NCBI GenBank assembly: GCA_025362255.1
Contig: JANYGY010000006.1
Span: 1-10,310, forward strand
Source of the DNA: Planctomycetales bacterium
GTDB lineage: Bacteria > Planctomycetota > UBA11346
Length of the DNA stretch: 10,310 bases
Reading direction: 5' to 3'
In this document: positions 1-6,703 of the stretch, piece by piece
How the letters are laid out: every line of letters begins with the position of its first letter
Position numbering within the stretch: the first letter of the stretch is position 1
Position numbers and translations under genes: made by a program
The notes under the pieces: generated by a model
The model's input: the letters and a program-made list of their open reading frames with translations, nothing else
Told to the model about the DNA's origin: nothing
The model's database searches: none

Positions 1-76
1 TGGTGCGCGATCTAGGACTCGAACCTAGGACCCAGGGATTAAGAATCCCTTGCTCTACCAACTGAGCTAATCGCGC
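1..76 (-). tRNA. tRNA-Lys (anticodon CTT)
   Basis: Read on the minus strand, the sequence folds into a complete 76-nt cloverleaf. It has a perfect 7-bp acceptor stem (GCGCGAT with ATCGCGC), a D arm closed by GCTC/GAGC, an anticodon stem AGGGA/TCCCT with loop TTCTTAA, a 5-nt variable region GGGTC, and a T arm CTAGG/CCTAG with loop TTCGAGT. The discriminator base is A and the 3' CCA is encoded in the genome. The loop places CTT at the anticodon, so it reads the lysine codon AAG. It lies 39 bases beyond the stop codon of the kinase gene on the same strand, and I see no convincing terminator between them. It may be co-transcribed or have its own promoter. Confidence 0.97.
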
Positions 77-115
77 TTGGACTGGTTGTGACCGCGGTGG
101 CGCAGAAGGGCGGGA

Positions 116-2185
116 CTATGGAGAGGACGAAATGGCTGTCAACGGGGCTTCGGCGAGGTGAATGAGGGCTTTCAGGCCGAGTTCGGTGAGGAGAAAGGGT
201 TTGGCGATGAGGTCGCAGGCACCCCCGGGGACGGTGCGGAAAAATTGGTCGAAGTCGGCTAGTGAGGTGACGAAAACCACGGGGGTTTGTTCGTATCCTG
301 GGAGCAGCCGGAGTCTGCCGACGAATTGGAAGCCGTTGAGTCCTTCCATCATCACGTCGGAGAGCACGAGGTCGTAGCGGCGATGTTCCGCTGCGGTGAG
401 GGCTCCGCCGGCGTCGCTGACGGCATCGGCGGCGACGCCGACCACGCGCAGTGCGTTGGTCATCATCAGGCGTGACACTGGATCGTCGTCGACCACCAGG
501 GCGGTGCGTCCTGAGAGTGGCGAACCGGCATCCGGGGCGGCGGCGCGATGGGCCAGTGCGGTCAGTGCCCGACCGACCGTGCGCAGGACAGCGGGCGATC
601 CGTGGTGGGGCATCTCTGATAATTCACGCAGGAGCGATTGCGTGGACTGGACCAGGGTATGGCAGTCGGCGTCGAGTTCTTCGGCGGGCGATTCGGCGGC
701 GCGCAGGACTCCTGAGAGTTCTTCGAGTGCCGGGACCATCGCCTCGAGTTCTGGTGGGCGTGGCAATTCCCCGAGTTGGAGCACCGCTTGCGCGCAGATG
801 ACGGCGATCCGTTCCTGACGGTCCCGTTGTCTGGAATCGAGAGGACTGAATCGACGGGTGATCGGCATCGTCTGGAGATCGCCGACATCCATCCCGATGA
901 CCCGCCGCACTTGGTGCACCAGGTCGTCAGGGCTCATGTGGTTGGCAACCAAGACTTGGCTCGCACCGGCCCGCCAGGCGGCCTCAATGGCTTCTTCGCG
1001 GGCGTCGCTGAGGACGAGAATCGGCAGGGCGTGATGCTCTGGCCGCCGGCGTAATGTGCGGATGAGATCCGTCGTAAAATGCCCTGGATCCGACAGATCG
1101 AGGATCATCAATTCTGGCGGATCCTGATTGATCCGGATCAGGATCTGGGCGGCGGAAGGTACCTGCTCGACTGCGAAGCGCTCGTCGCGCAGGCGGGTGG
1201 CAAGCGGGTCCTCGCCTGCTGCTGGTGGTCGGGCGAGCACTACTCGAGGCATCCGCCCGGGTCCACGTTCGATGCGCGGAGTTCCGCCAAGAGTGGTGAC
1301 CGGGGCATGCAGCGGGGCTTTTCCGTCGAGAATGAGAGCGAGATCCTCGGCCATGGTGGTGGCCGAGAAGTAGCGCTCTTCACGTCGATGAGCGCCGGCT
1401 TTGAGGACCACTGCAGCCAAGCGCTCGTCGATGCCTGGATTCATCCGCCGAGGATCCGGGAGCGGTGAAGTCAGCACCTGGTTCAAGATTGACCACGGAG
1501 AAACGCCGAGAAATGCCGGCTTTCCGGTTAACAGATAATAGAGAGTGGCGCCGAGAGCGTAGATGTCGGAGCGGAAGTCGAGCTCGACGGTGCCTTCGAC
1601 TTGCTCGGGAGACATGAACGCAGGCGTGCCGACGATTTTCCCCCCCAGGGTCAAAGGCCGGTGTTGGTCGAGGATTTGAACCAAGCCGAAATCGCCGAGC
1701 TTTGCCCGGCCCTGGTCATTGAGCAGCAGGTTTGAGGGCTTGATGTCGCGATGGATCAACCGCGCCGTGTGCACCGCCGACAATCCAAGAGCAGCGTCGC
1801 GGGCTATGGCGGCGGCCAGCATCCCGGGCAGCGCCCCGCCATGGCTGCGGGCCAACGCTTCGGCATCACCTCCGCGCATCAGTTCCTGAGCCATGTACAG
1901 CGTGCCGTCGGCTTCTCCGAGGTCGGCACAGCCTACGACATGAGGATGCGACAACTTGGCGAGCTGTCGGGCCTCGCGGATGAAGCGCGCGCGCCACGTC
2001 GAGTCTGAGGCGATCGTCGGTGACAGGATCTTGAGCGCGCATTCGCGATGATCGACGCTGTGCTGGGCTCGATAGACCAGTCCATTTCCGCCACTGCCGA
2101 GCACTTCAAAAACCCGATAAGGGCCGACGACCAGCGCTGAATTGCCGTGCCAGGTGGTCGCCGCGAATGGTCGTACGTCACTCAT
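116..2185 (-). CDS. Hanks-type serine/threonine protein kinase with two C-terminal receiver domains
   Basis: This is a soluble signalling protein that should phosphorylate Ser/Thr residues and accept phosphate through a receiver domain. Numbering from the longer TTG-start form (699 aa): kinase domain about 33-298, with glycine loop GSGGNG (40-45), ATP lysine K62, HRDIKPSN (155-162), DFG (175-177) and SPE (202-204). All key catalytic residues are present. Residues about 323-440 form a degenerate receiver: D373 sits where the phospho-acceptor should be, but the acidic pair and the conserved lysine are missing. Residues 456-560 are a helical linker. Residues 570-690 are an intact receiver (D576-D578, D620, T650, K672). 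No transmembrane segment or PASTA repeat is visible. I prefer the ATG at 2185 (689 aa) over the TTG at 2215; neither has a clear Shine-Dalgarno. Stop is TAG. Targets are unknown; the gene lies downstream of the glycogen cluster across a gap of about 150 bases. Confidence 0.93.
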   Translation of the reverse strand: MSDVRPFAATTWHGNSALVVGPYRVFEVLGSGGNGLVYRAQHSVDHRECALKILSPTIASDSTWRARFIREARQLAKLSHPHVVGCADLGEADGTLYMAQELMRGGDAEALARSHGGALPGMLAAAIARDAALGLSAVHTARLIHRDIKPSNLLLNDQGRAKLGDFGLVQILDQHRPLTLGGKIVGTPAFMSPEQVEGTVELDFRSDIYALGATLYYLLTGKPAFLGVSPWSILNQVLTSPLPDPRRMNPGIDERLAAVVLKAGAHRREERYFSATTMAEDLALILDGKAPLHAPVTTLGGTPRIERGPGRMPRVVLARPPAAGEDPLATRLRDERFAVEQVPSAAQILIRINQDPPELMILDLSDPGHFTTDLIRTLRRRPEHHALPILVLSDAREEAIEAAWRAGASQVLVANHMSPDDLVHQVRRVIGMDVGDLQTMPITRRFSPLDSRQRDRQERIAVICAQAVLQLGELPRPPELEAMVPALEELSGVLRAAESPAEELDADCHTLVQSTQSLLRELSEMPHHGSPAVLRTVGRALTALAHRAAAPDAGSPLSGRTALVVDDDPVSRLMMTNALRVVGVAADAVSDAGGALTAAEHRRYDLVLSDVMMEGLNGFQFVGRLRLLPGYEQTPVVFVTSLADFDQFFRTVPGGACDLIAKPFLLTELGLKALIHLAEAPLTAISSSP

Positions 2186-2336
2186 CGTCGAGAAGATGAC
2201 ACCGAACCCGTCCAAGCGCCAGTGCGAGATGGTTTGGTGTGCCGGGTGCAGCCTTTTATCGAATTGAAGGGCCCTGCGGGGTGCAGGGTCGATTCAGAGC
2301 CGACGCAAAAGATGTCCACATCCGGATGGCGGCTGT
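2186..2336 (-). promoter_or_regulatory. Intergenic leader between the branching enzyme and kinase genes
   Basis: This is the longest non-coding stretch in the window (151 bases if the kinase starts at 2185). It separates a tightly packed four-gene cluster from the kinase gene, so it is the likeliest place for the kinase promoter. It contains the hairpin at 2272-2288, followed on the minus strand by the AT-richer stretch TTCAATTCGATAAAAGG. GATAAA could act as a -10 element, but I cannot pair it with a good -35 box. Regulatory content is inferred from spacing only. Confidence 0.3.
2272..2288 (-). terminator. Hairpin downstream of the branching enzyme gene, possible weak terminator
   Basis: A perfect 6-bp inverted repeat (CCCTGC / GCAGGG) with a 5-base loop lies about 50 bases past the stop codon of the branching enzyme gene. 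On the minus strand it is followed by CCCTTCAATT rather than a run of T, so it is not a classical intrinsic terminator. It could be a weak terminator, an mRNA 3'-end stabiliser, or chance. Confidence 0.3.
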
Positions 2337-3965
2337 TCAACAATAGACGCGGAAATCGATTTCCACAAAAATCGTGTCACGCCAGGCGATGTCGCGTAAG
2401 GCTTGGCGGTCGATGCGATTGCCGAGGACCATGTCGTACAGGCTAGTGAAGCGGTTCAGGTGGTCTTTGGTCCGCCGCACGGCGTAGGGCACAGTGGTGT
2501 TGGTGGTCATGATGAAGGCCCAGTCGCTCGATTGGGCGAGCAGCAGTTCGCGGGCCATCTGGTTCAGCGCATCGCGCAGGTCGTTGGGGGCAGAAGCACG
2601 GGAGGGGTCCGCGGTGGTGGCGAGGCCAGCAGAAAACCGCCGCGCGACCTCGATCATGCGCTCTTCGGCGATGTTCAGGTGACGATAGATCCAGTCGTTG
2701 GACGGATTCAGCCACACGCCGTTATAGCCGCTGTCGCCCCAGCTCGAGGCGCTGGGCATGACCACTTGATTCACCGCGTGGGTGGCCAGGTATTCGCTGC
2801 CGGTCACTGGCATCACGCAGTGGTTGCTGGCGTGCGCCGCGCGAAAAATACTTTCGATGAACTGCGGGCCTTCGAACCACCAGTGGCCAAACAATTCGGC
2901 GTCATAGGGCGAGACGATGATCGGCGGCCGACCGATCAGCTCACCGAGCATGCTCGCCTGGTGTATCCGCTGCTGATAGAAGTGGTCGCCGTGCTCCATC
3001 GCCCGGGCATAGGCTGGGGCGGGAGAGTAGGGGGCCTTGTCATGCAGCGGGATCTGCCCAGTGATGCGGTGGTATTTCAAGCCCAGATTGCGCCGAACGC
3101 CGTCTGGGTGCAGGAATTTGCGGATGTAGGGGTACTCGCCGTCATAGCCGAGGTCGCGGTAGAACTCGCGATACAGCGGATCGCCGGGATAACCGCTTTC
3201 GGCGCTCCAGACGCTGCGCGAGCTGTCGGCATCGCGACCGAACGCGGCCACGCCGCAGGGGGTGTACACCGGGGCGAATACGCCGTAACGCGGGCGCGGC
3301 TCGCCGTAATAAATGCCATGGGTGTCGACAAAGAAATAGCGCAGGCCTGCGGCTTTCAGCAGTTCATCGACCCCCGGGGTGAAACCGCATTCGGCCAGCC
3401 AGATGCCTTTGGGGGCCCGCCCGAAATGGATGCGGTAATTCGCTACCGCGATCTCGATCTGGGCCCGCTTAGCCTCATGGGTCAGCATCAGCGGCAGGAA
3501 GCCGTGGGTGGCGGTGCAGGTGATGACCTCGATCGCGCCGGCCTCCATCAATTCGCGGACCCAGCGCACCAAGTTGCCGCCAAATCGCGCCATCACTTCC
3601 AGGCAATAGCGCAAATGGTCGCGGTACATCACCGCGCTGTCGGCGAACGGAGTGCCGGCCTTTGCCGGGACCTCTTGTTCGGCGAGTTCAAGCAATCGTT
3701 GAGTGCGCTGCACATATCGCGCCTGGAGCAGCGGATCAGCGAGCATCTCGCACAGCGGGGGCGACCAGGTCATGGTCAATCGGACGTGGACTTTGTCCTG
3801 AATCAGGTGCTCAAGGCGGGACAGCAGCGGAATATACGTTTCGGTGATCGCCTCGACCAGCCATTGCTCTTCGAGGAAATACGGATCCTCGGGATGGCGC
3901 ACAAATGGCAGGTGCGCGTGCAGCAACAGCAGCAGGTGGCCGATCGGCGCCAAATCAGGCGGCAT
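2337..3965 (-). CDS. GH57-family 1,4-alpha-glucan branching enzyme (DUF1957-type)
   Basis: The product (542 aa) should cut alpha-1,4-glucan chains and rejoin them through alpha-1,6 bonds, adding branches to cytoplasmic glycogen. The N-terminus carries the GH57 signature HAHLPFVRHPE (16-26). In GH57 branching enzymes the nucleophile is a Glu and the acid/base an Asp. Here these match E192 in WLAEC (189-193) and D355 in SPYDAELFGHWWFEGP (352-367). WGDSGYNGVW (409-418) and QSSDWAFIM (478-486) belong to the helical C-terminal region usual in this subfamily. The length is typical. There is no signal peptide; the hydrophobic LLLLL belongs to the first beta strand. The ATG shares one base with the stop of the DUF4912 gene (TGATG), which implies translational coupling; GGACGG just upstream may serve as a weak ribosome binding site. 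It is not the GH13 enzyme GlgB, so I give no symbol. Other GH57 amylase activity is possible but less likely. Confidence 0.93.
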   Translation of the reverse strand: MPPDLAPIGHLLLLLHAHLPFVRHPEDPYFLEEQWLVEAITETYIPLLSRLEHLIQDKVHVRLTMTWSPPLCEMLADPLLQARYVQRTQRLLELAEQEVPAKAGTPFADSAVMYRDHLRYCLEVMARFGGNLVRWVRELMEAGAIEVITCTATHGFLPLMLTHEAKRAQIEIAVANYRIHFGRAPKGIWLAECGFTPGVDELLKAAGLRYFFVDTHGIYYGEPRPRYGVFAPVYTPCGVAAFGRDADSSRSVWSAESGYPGDPLYREFYRDLGYDGEYPYIRKFLHPDGVRRNLGLKYHRITGQIPLHDKAPYSPAPAYARAMEHGDHFYQQRIHQASMLGELIGRPPIIVSPYDAELFGHWWFEGPQFIESIFRAAHASNHCVMPVTGSEYLATHAVNQVVMPSASSWGDSGYNGVWLNPSNDWIYRHLNIAEERMIEVARRFSAGLATTADPSRASAPNDLRDALNQMARELLLAQSSDWAFIMTTNTTVPYAVRRTKDHLNRFTSLYDMVLGNRIDRQALRDIAWRDTIFVEIDFRVYC

Positions 3966-4783
3966 CAGCCGTCCGGACGTTTGCTGAGCAGTGACGAGGT
4001 CCGCGCGGTGGACGAAAGCCCTGACGAGCTGCCGGCTTCGCCACGGATCAGCTGGCTTTCACCTGCACGGGCCTGCAGGCGGGTCAGCGAGCCGGCTGGC
4101 TCATGGCCCGGCAAGCCAGCCATGGCGAGCAGTTCGTGAAAGGTCTCATCGATGCCCAGCCATTGCGCATCGCTGCGTGGCGAGGGCCCAGCCTGCGGGG
4201 TCTGGACGAAATTCGATACCGCCAGGGGGTGCAGGACGCCGTCCTTTGAGCGCAGGGAAATTTCCGCGCGGTAGGTCGCACCGGGGGCAACCGACAGATA
4301 ATAATTCCCGCCGCGCAAATCGATGTCGCGTTGCTCAGGTCCTGATGGGGTGTGCAGGATCAAGACATGCGCTGCGTGGGCCCCGGCCTTGGCGGCGACG
4401 CGCGCAAACGTCTCGGGAGTGATTTCCCAATAGGCGAAAATGTGGTGCGCATCCTGCATCAGCAGCACTAGGCGATCGCTGCCGTACCGTTCGGGAATCG
4501 GCAGACCGGGATTGGGGCCGGCGGCTGATGGTTGGTTCGCCGGAGTCGGACCGGGGGTGGGGCGCGAGCTGCTGGAAGATGATCCTGCTGCTACCGGCAT
4601 GGAGACTTTGGCCGCTGCGGTATCCTTGGCGTTTTTCGGGATCGAGGTGCCGGCTGCGATCACCGGCAGCAGGGCCCCGATCAGCTGATCCTTGCGCATC
4701 CGCGCGTGACCACTGATGCCATGGCGTTCGGCCAGGGCCCGCAGGTCGGTGACGGTCAGGCTCATCAGCTTTTCGGCAGTCAT
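3965..4783 (-). CDS. Rho N-terminal-like plus DUF4912 domain protein
   Basis: The product (272 aa) joins two recognisable modules. Residues about 4-44 (LTVTDLRALAERHGISG and following) resemble the small helical SAP/Rho_N fold found at the N-terminus of transcription terminator Rho, which often binds nucleic acid. Residues 45-95 are a low-complexity Ala/Ser/Pro/Thr linker. Residues about 97-222 match DUF4912, with the hallmark PERYGSDRLVLLMQDAHHIFAYWEIT (97-122 region), a beta-rich middle (GGNYYLSVAPG, 158-168) and a closing helix near FHELLAMAG (215-223). DUF4912 has no assigned biochemical function that I know of. The ATG at 4783 is preceded by GAGA, and the gene starts 15 bases after its upstream neighbour ends. 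Its place between glgC and the GH57 enzyme, coupled to the latter by TGATG, suggests an accessory role in glucan metabolism. No membrane segment or signal peptide is visible. Confidence 0.85.
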   Translation of the reverse strand: MTAEKLMSLTVTDLRALAERHGISGHARMRKDQLIGALLPVIAAGTSIPKNAKDTAAAKVSMPVAAGSSSSSSRPTPGPTPANQPSAAGPNPGLPIPERYGSDRLVLLMQDAHHIFAYWEITPETFARVAAKAGAHAAHVLILHTPSGPEQRDIDLRGGNYYLSVAPGATYRAEISLRSKDGVLHPLAVSNFVQTPQAGPSPRSDAQWLGIDETFHELLAMAGLPGHEPAGSLTRLQARAGESQLIRGEAGSSSGLSSTARTSSLLSKRPDG

Positions 4784-4798
4784 GAGATTCTCGTAGCG

Positions 4799-5317
4799 TC
4801 AGCGCAGGTGATCGATGAACAGGCGGATATGGTCAGTGAGCAGACGGTGGCGTTTGGCGTTGATATCGATGCGTTCGAGCAGCCAGATGATCGCATTGAG
4901 GTCATGCCCGTCGGCGGTGGCCCAGGCGATCACATCGAGATTTTCGCCACCGTTGCCAAGAATCGATGCCACATCATGCAGCACATTCCGATCGACCAGG
5001 AATTCGACGGTGGTGCGGCTCAACAAGCCGAAATCATCAACGTCGAATGCGCCCCAGCAACGCCATCCATAGAAGTGTTCCATCAGTCGGGCGCGGACAT
5101 GTCCCGTCCAATAGCGGTCGACCCATTCACGGAGTGCAAGGGCTCCAACATCCCGCGCCGCTTTTTCGCTTTCGATCCATTTGTGCCGTTCCATCGCAAA
5201 TAGCGCATGGGCAGTCAGCGAGTGGACCGTGACGCCGTCACCCCGGACCACGTCGGTGGGCAGCAGTCCCTCGGGGAGCTCGCTGGCGCACGTCAGCTCT
5301 TGGATGGTGGCGAGCAC
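4799..5317 (-). CDS. Unrecognised 172-residue protein within the glycogen cluster
   Basis: I do not recognise this family with certainty. The product is a soluble protein that looks mostly helical, without signal peptide, membrane segment or cysteine cluster. The core (44-75) is rich in charged and aromatic residues, including RHKWIESEKAARDVG (44-58) and LREWVDRYW (62-70), followed by HFYGWRCW (81-88) and FDVDDFGLL (91-99). The C-terminal half (100-172) has amphipathic helices with GENLDVIAWA (124-133) and LLERIDINAKRHRLL (146-160). It starts with GTG, 7 bases after the glgC stop and without a strong Shine-Dalgarno, and ends 15 bases before the DUF4912 gene. That tight packing argues for co-translation with glycogen enzymes. 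An internal ATG at M42 is a possible later start but would remove the N-terminal segment. A structural or regulatory partner of GlgC or the branching enzyme is a guess only. Confidence 0.8.
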   Translation of the reverse strand: MLATIQELTCASELPEGLLPTDVVRGDGVTVHSLTAHALFAMERHKWIESEKAARDVGALALREWVDRYWTGHVRARLMEHFYGWRCWGAFDVDDFGLLSRTTVEFLVDRNVLHDVASILGNGGENLDVIAWATADGHDLNAIIWLLERIDINAKRHRLLTDHIRLFIDHLR

Positions 5318-5324
5318 TGGGGGC

Positions 5325-6578
5325 TCAGACCCGAGCCACGGGTGGGGCTACGGCCTGGTGCTTGGCGATCACCACAATGCCGGATTCGGTGACGTGAAAG
5401 CGTTTGGCGTCGTCATCGCGATTATAGCCGATGACATCGTTGGGCGGGATCCGCACGTGTTTGTCGATGATGCAATTGCGCACCCGCGCGCCGCGGCCGA
5501 TTTCGACATCGTCGAGCAGGACGCAGGCATGGACTTCGGCAAAGCTGTTGATCCGACAGGCGCGGCCGACGATCGAATCGACCACGGTCGAACCCGAGAT
5601 GATCGTGCCCTCGCAGATGATCGACTGGATCGCCTGGCCGACGCGGCCCTCGGAATTATGCACGAACTTGGCTGCCGGCAGGTTGTTCGGTTCACTGCGA
5701 ATAGGCCATTGCTGGTTGTAGAGATCCAATTGCGGCATGATCGCGCGCAGATCCATCGACGCTTCGTAATAGGCGTCCAAGGTCCCGACATCGCGCCAAT
5801 AACCATCATTGGCGTGATTGGTGCTGCCGGGAATGCAATTGCGATTGTAATCAAAGGCGAACATCCGCTTGCCCGCCGCCAGGAGCGTGGGCAGCACGTC
5901 CTTGCCGAAATCGTGGGTCGATGCCGGATCCTTGGCATCGGCGGCCAAGGCGTCGCCAAGGACGACCCGGTTGAAGAGGTAGTTGCCCATCGAGGCCAGC
6001 GCGAGATCCGGCCGGCCTGGAATCGGCGTCGGGTCCTTGGGCTTTTCCTGAAAGCCGGTGATGCGCCAGTTCTCGTCGACCTGGATCACCCCGAACTGGG
6101 TCGCTTCGGCGATCGGTACCGGGATCGCCGCGATCGTGACATCGGCCTTGGCCTCAAGGTGAAAGGCGCTCATGTCTTCGACGTTCATCTTGAAGATATG
6201 GTCGCCGCCGAAGATCGCGATGGTTTCCGGATCACGGTCTTTGATCAGATTGAGGTTCTGCCAGATCGCGTCTGCGGTGCCGCGGTACCAGTGGTCGCCG
6301 GTACGTTGCTGGGCAGGCACCGGAGTGATGAAATGGCTGGGGATGATCGAGCCGAAATTCCACGTCGCCTGGATGTGCTCCATCAAGCTTTGGCTTTTGA
6401 ACTGGGTCAGCACATAGATGCCGTACACCCCGGAATTCAGCAGGTTCGACAGGACGAAATCGATGATCCGATACTTGCCGCCAAACGGCACCGCGGGTTT
6501 GGCGCGGTCGGCCGTCAGAGGTTCGAGACGGGTGCCCTTGCCGCCCGCGAGCACGAAAGCCAGAGTCTTGTTACGCAT
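5325..6578 (-). CDS. glgC: Glucose-1-phosphate adenylyltransferase (ADP-glucose pyrophosphorylase)
   Basis: This enzyme makes ADP-glucose and pyrophosphate from ATP and glucose-1-phosphate, the first committed step of bacterial glycogen synthesis. The product (417 aa) is close to usual GlgC length and aligns end to end with E. coli GlgC from memory. Features seen: nucleotide loop AGGKGTRLEPLT (11-22), RAKPAVPFGGKYRIIDF (25-41), WYRGTADA (97-104), catalytic D126 in GGDHIFKM, FQEKP with K179 matching the glucose-1-phosphate-binding lysine, SMGNYLF (196-202) and YWRDVGT (260-266). A C-terminal left-handed beta-helix follows (about 300-385). K27 aligns with E. coli K39, linked to fructose-1,6-bisphosphate activation, so similar allosteric control is plausible. 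The ATG at 6578 is preceded by GGAAG at good spacing. It heads the four-gene glucan cluster; the stop is 7 bases from the next start. Confidence 0.97.
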   Translation of the reverse strand: MRNKTLAFVLAGGKGTRLEPLTADRAKPAVPFGGKYRIIDFVLSNLLNSGVYGIYVLTQFKSQSLMEHIQATWNFGSIIPSHFITPVPAQQRTGDHWYRGTADAIWQNLNLIKDRDPETIAIFGGDHIFKMNVEDMSAFHLEAKADVTIAAIPVPIAEATQFGVIQVDENWRITGFQEKPKDPTPIPGRPDLALASMGNYLFNRVVLGDALAADAKDPASTHDFGKDVLPTLLAAGKRMFAFDYNRNCIPGSTNHANDGYWRDVGTLDAYYEASMDLRAIMPQLDLYNQQWPIRSEPNNLPAAKFVHNSEGRVGQAIQSIICEGTIISGSTVVDSIVGRACRINSFAEVHACVLLDDVEIGRGARVRNCIIDKHVRIPPNDVIGYNRDDDAKRFHVTESGIVVIAKHQAVAPPVARV

Positions 6579-6703
6579 ATTCTTCCGCTGAGGTTTTCAG
6601 CGGTAACGGTAGACCGTCGGGGCGCGGAATCCAGGCCGCTTCACCTGCCTACCTCGGTGCCACCGCCTTGCCCTTGCATTCGGATCTGATTCGATTTCGA
6701 CCG
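6579..6703 (-). promoter_or_regulatory. glgC upstream region with likely promoter and structured leader
   Basis: These 125 bases separate the exported-protein module from the glucan cluster, so the glgC promoter is expected here. I found no convincing -35/-10 pair. No hairpin with a T run follows the cytochrome-LRR gene, so read-through from block A cannot be excluded. The last part before glgC contains two small inverted repeats, listed separately. Confidence 0.4.
6585..6617 (-). promoter_or_regulatory. Tandem hairpins abutting the glgC ribosome binding site
   Basis: On the minus strand the glgC leader reads ACGGTCTACCGT, then TA, then CCGCTGAAAACCTCAGCGG, then AAGAAT and the ATG. The first element (6606-6617) is a short inverted repeat giving a 4-bp stem with a 4-base loop. 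The second (6585-6603) is a perfect 7-bp stem with a 5-base loop. The two G residues that start the Shine-Dalgarno GGAAG are the last bases of the second stem, so folding would partly hide the ribosome binding site. This could tune GlgC translation. The structure is seen; the function is inferred. Confidence 0.4.

Noticed and set aside
1..76. tRNA end as an attachment site for an integrated element
   Set aside because: No integrase gene or repeated copy of the tRNA 3' end was seen in the window. The sequence beyond position 1 is not available.
77..115. Possible terminator between the kinase gene and tRNA-Lys
   Set aside because: No stem-loop followed by a T run could be found in these 39 bases on the minus strand.
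2186..2215. Ten-residue N-terminal extension of the kinase from a TTG start at 2215
   Set aside because: It needs a TTG start without a Shine-Dalgarno, and the kinase domain begins well after the ATG at 2185. It cannot be excluded.
3970..3979. Perfect 10-base palindrome CGTCCGGACG just before the branching enzyme start
   Set aside because: It lies within the last codons of the DUF4912 gene. As RNA it could form only a three-pair stem, and a palindrome of this size is expected by chance in GC-rich DNA.
2403..4139. Plus-strand open frame of 578 codons opposite the branching enzyme gene
   Set aside because: It is the mirror of a well-supported GH57 gene in GC-rich DNA, where long antisense frames are common. 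Its translation shows no recognisable domain.
5181..6689. Plus-strand open frame of 502 codons opposite glgC
   Set aside because: The opposite strand encodes an end-to-end match to GlgC. The antisense product is rich in Asp, His, Arg and Val without any domain, as expected for a shadow frame.
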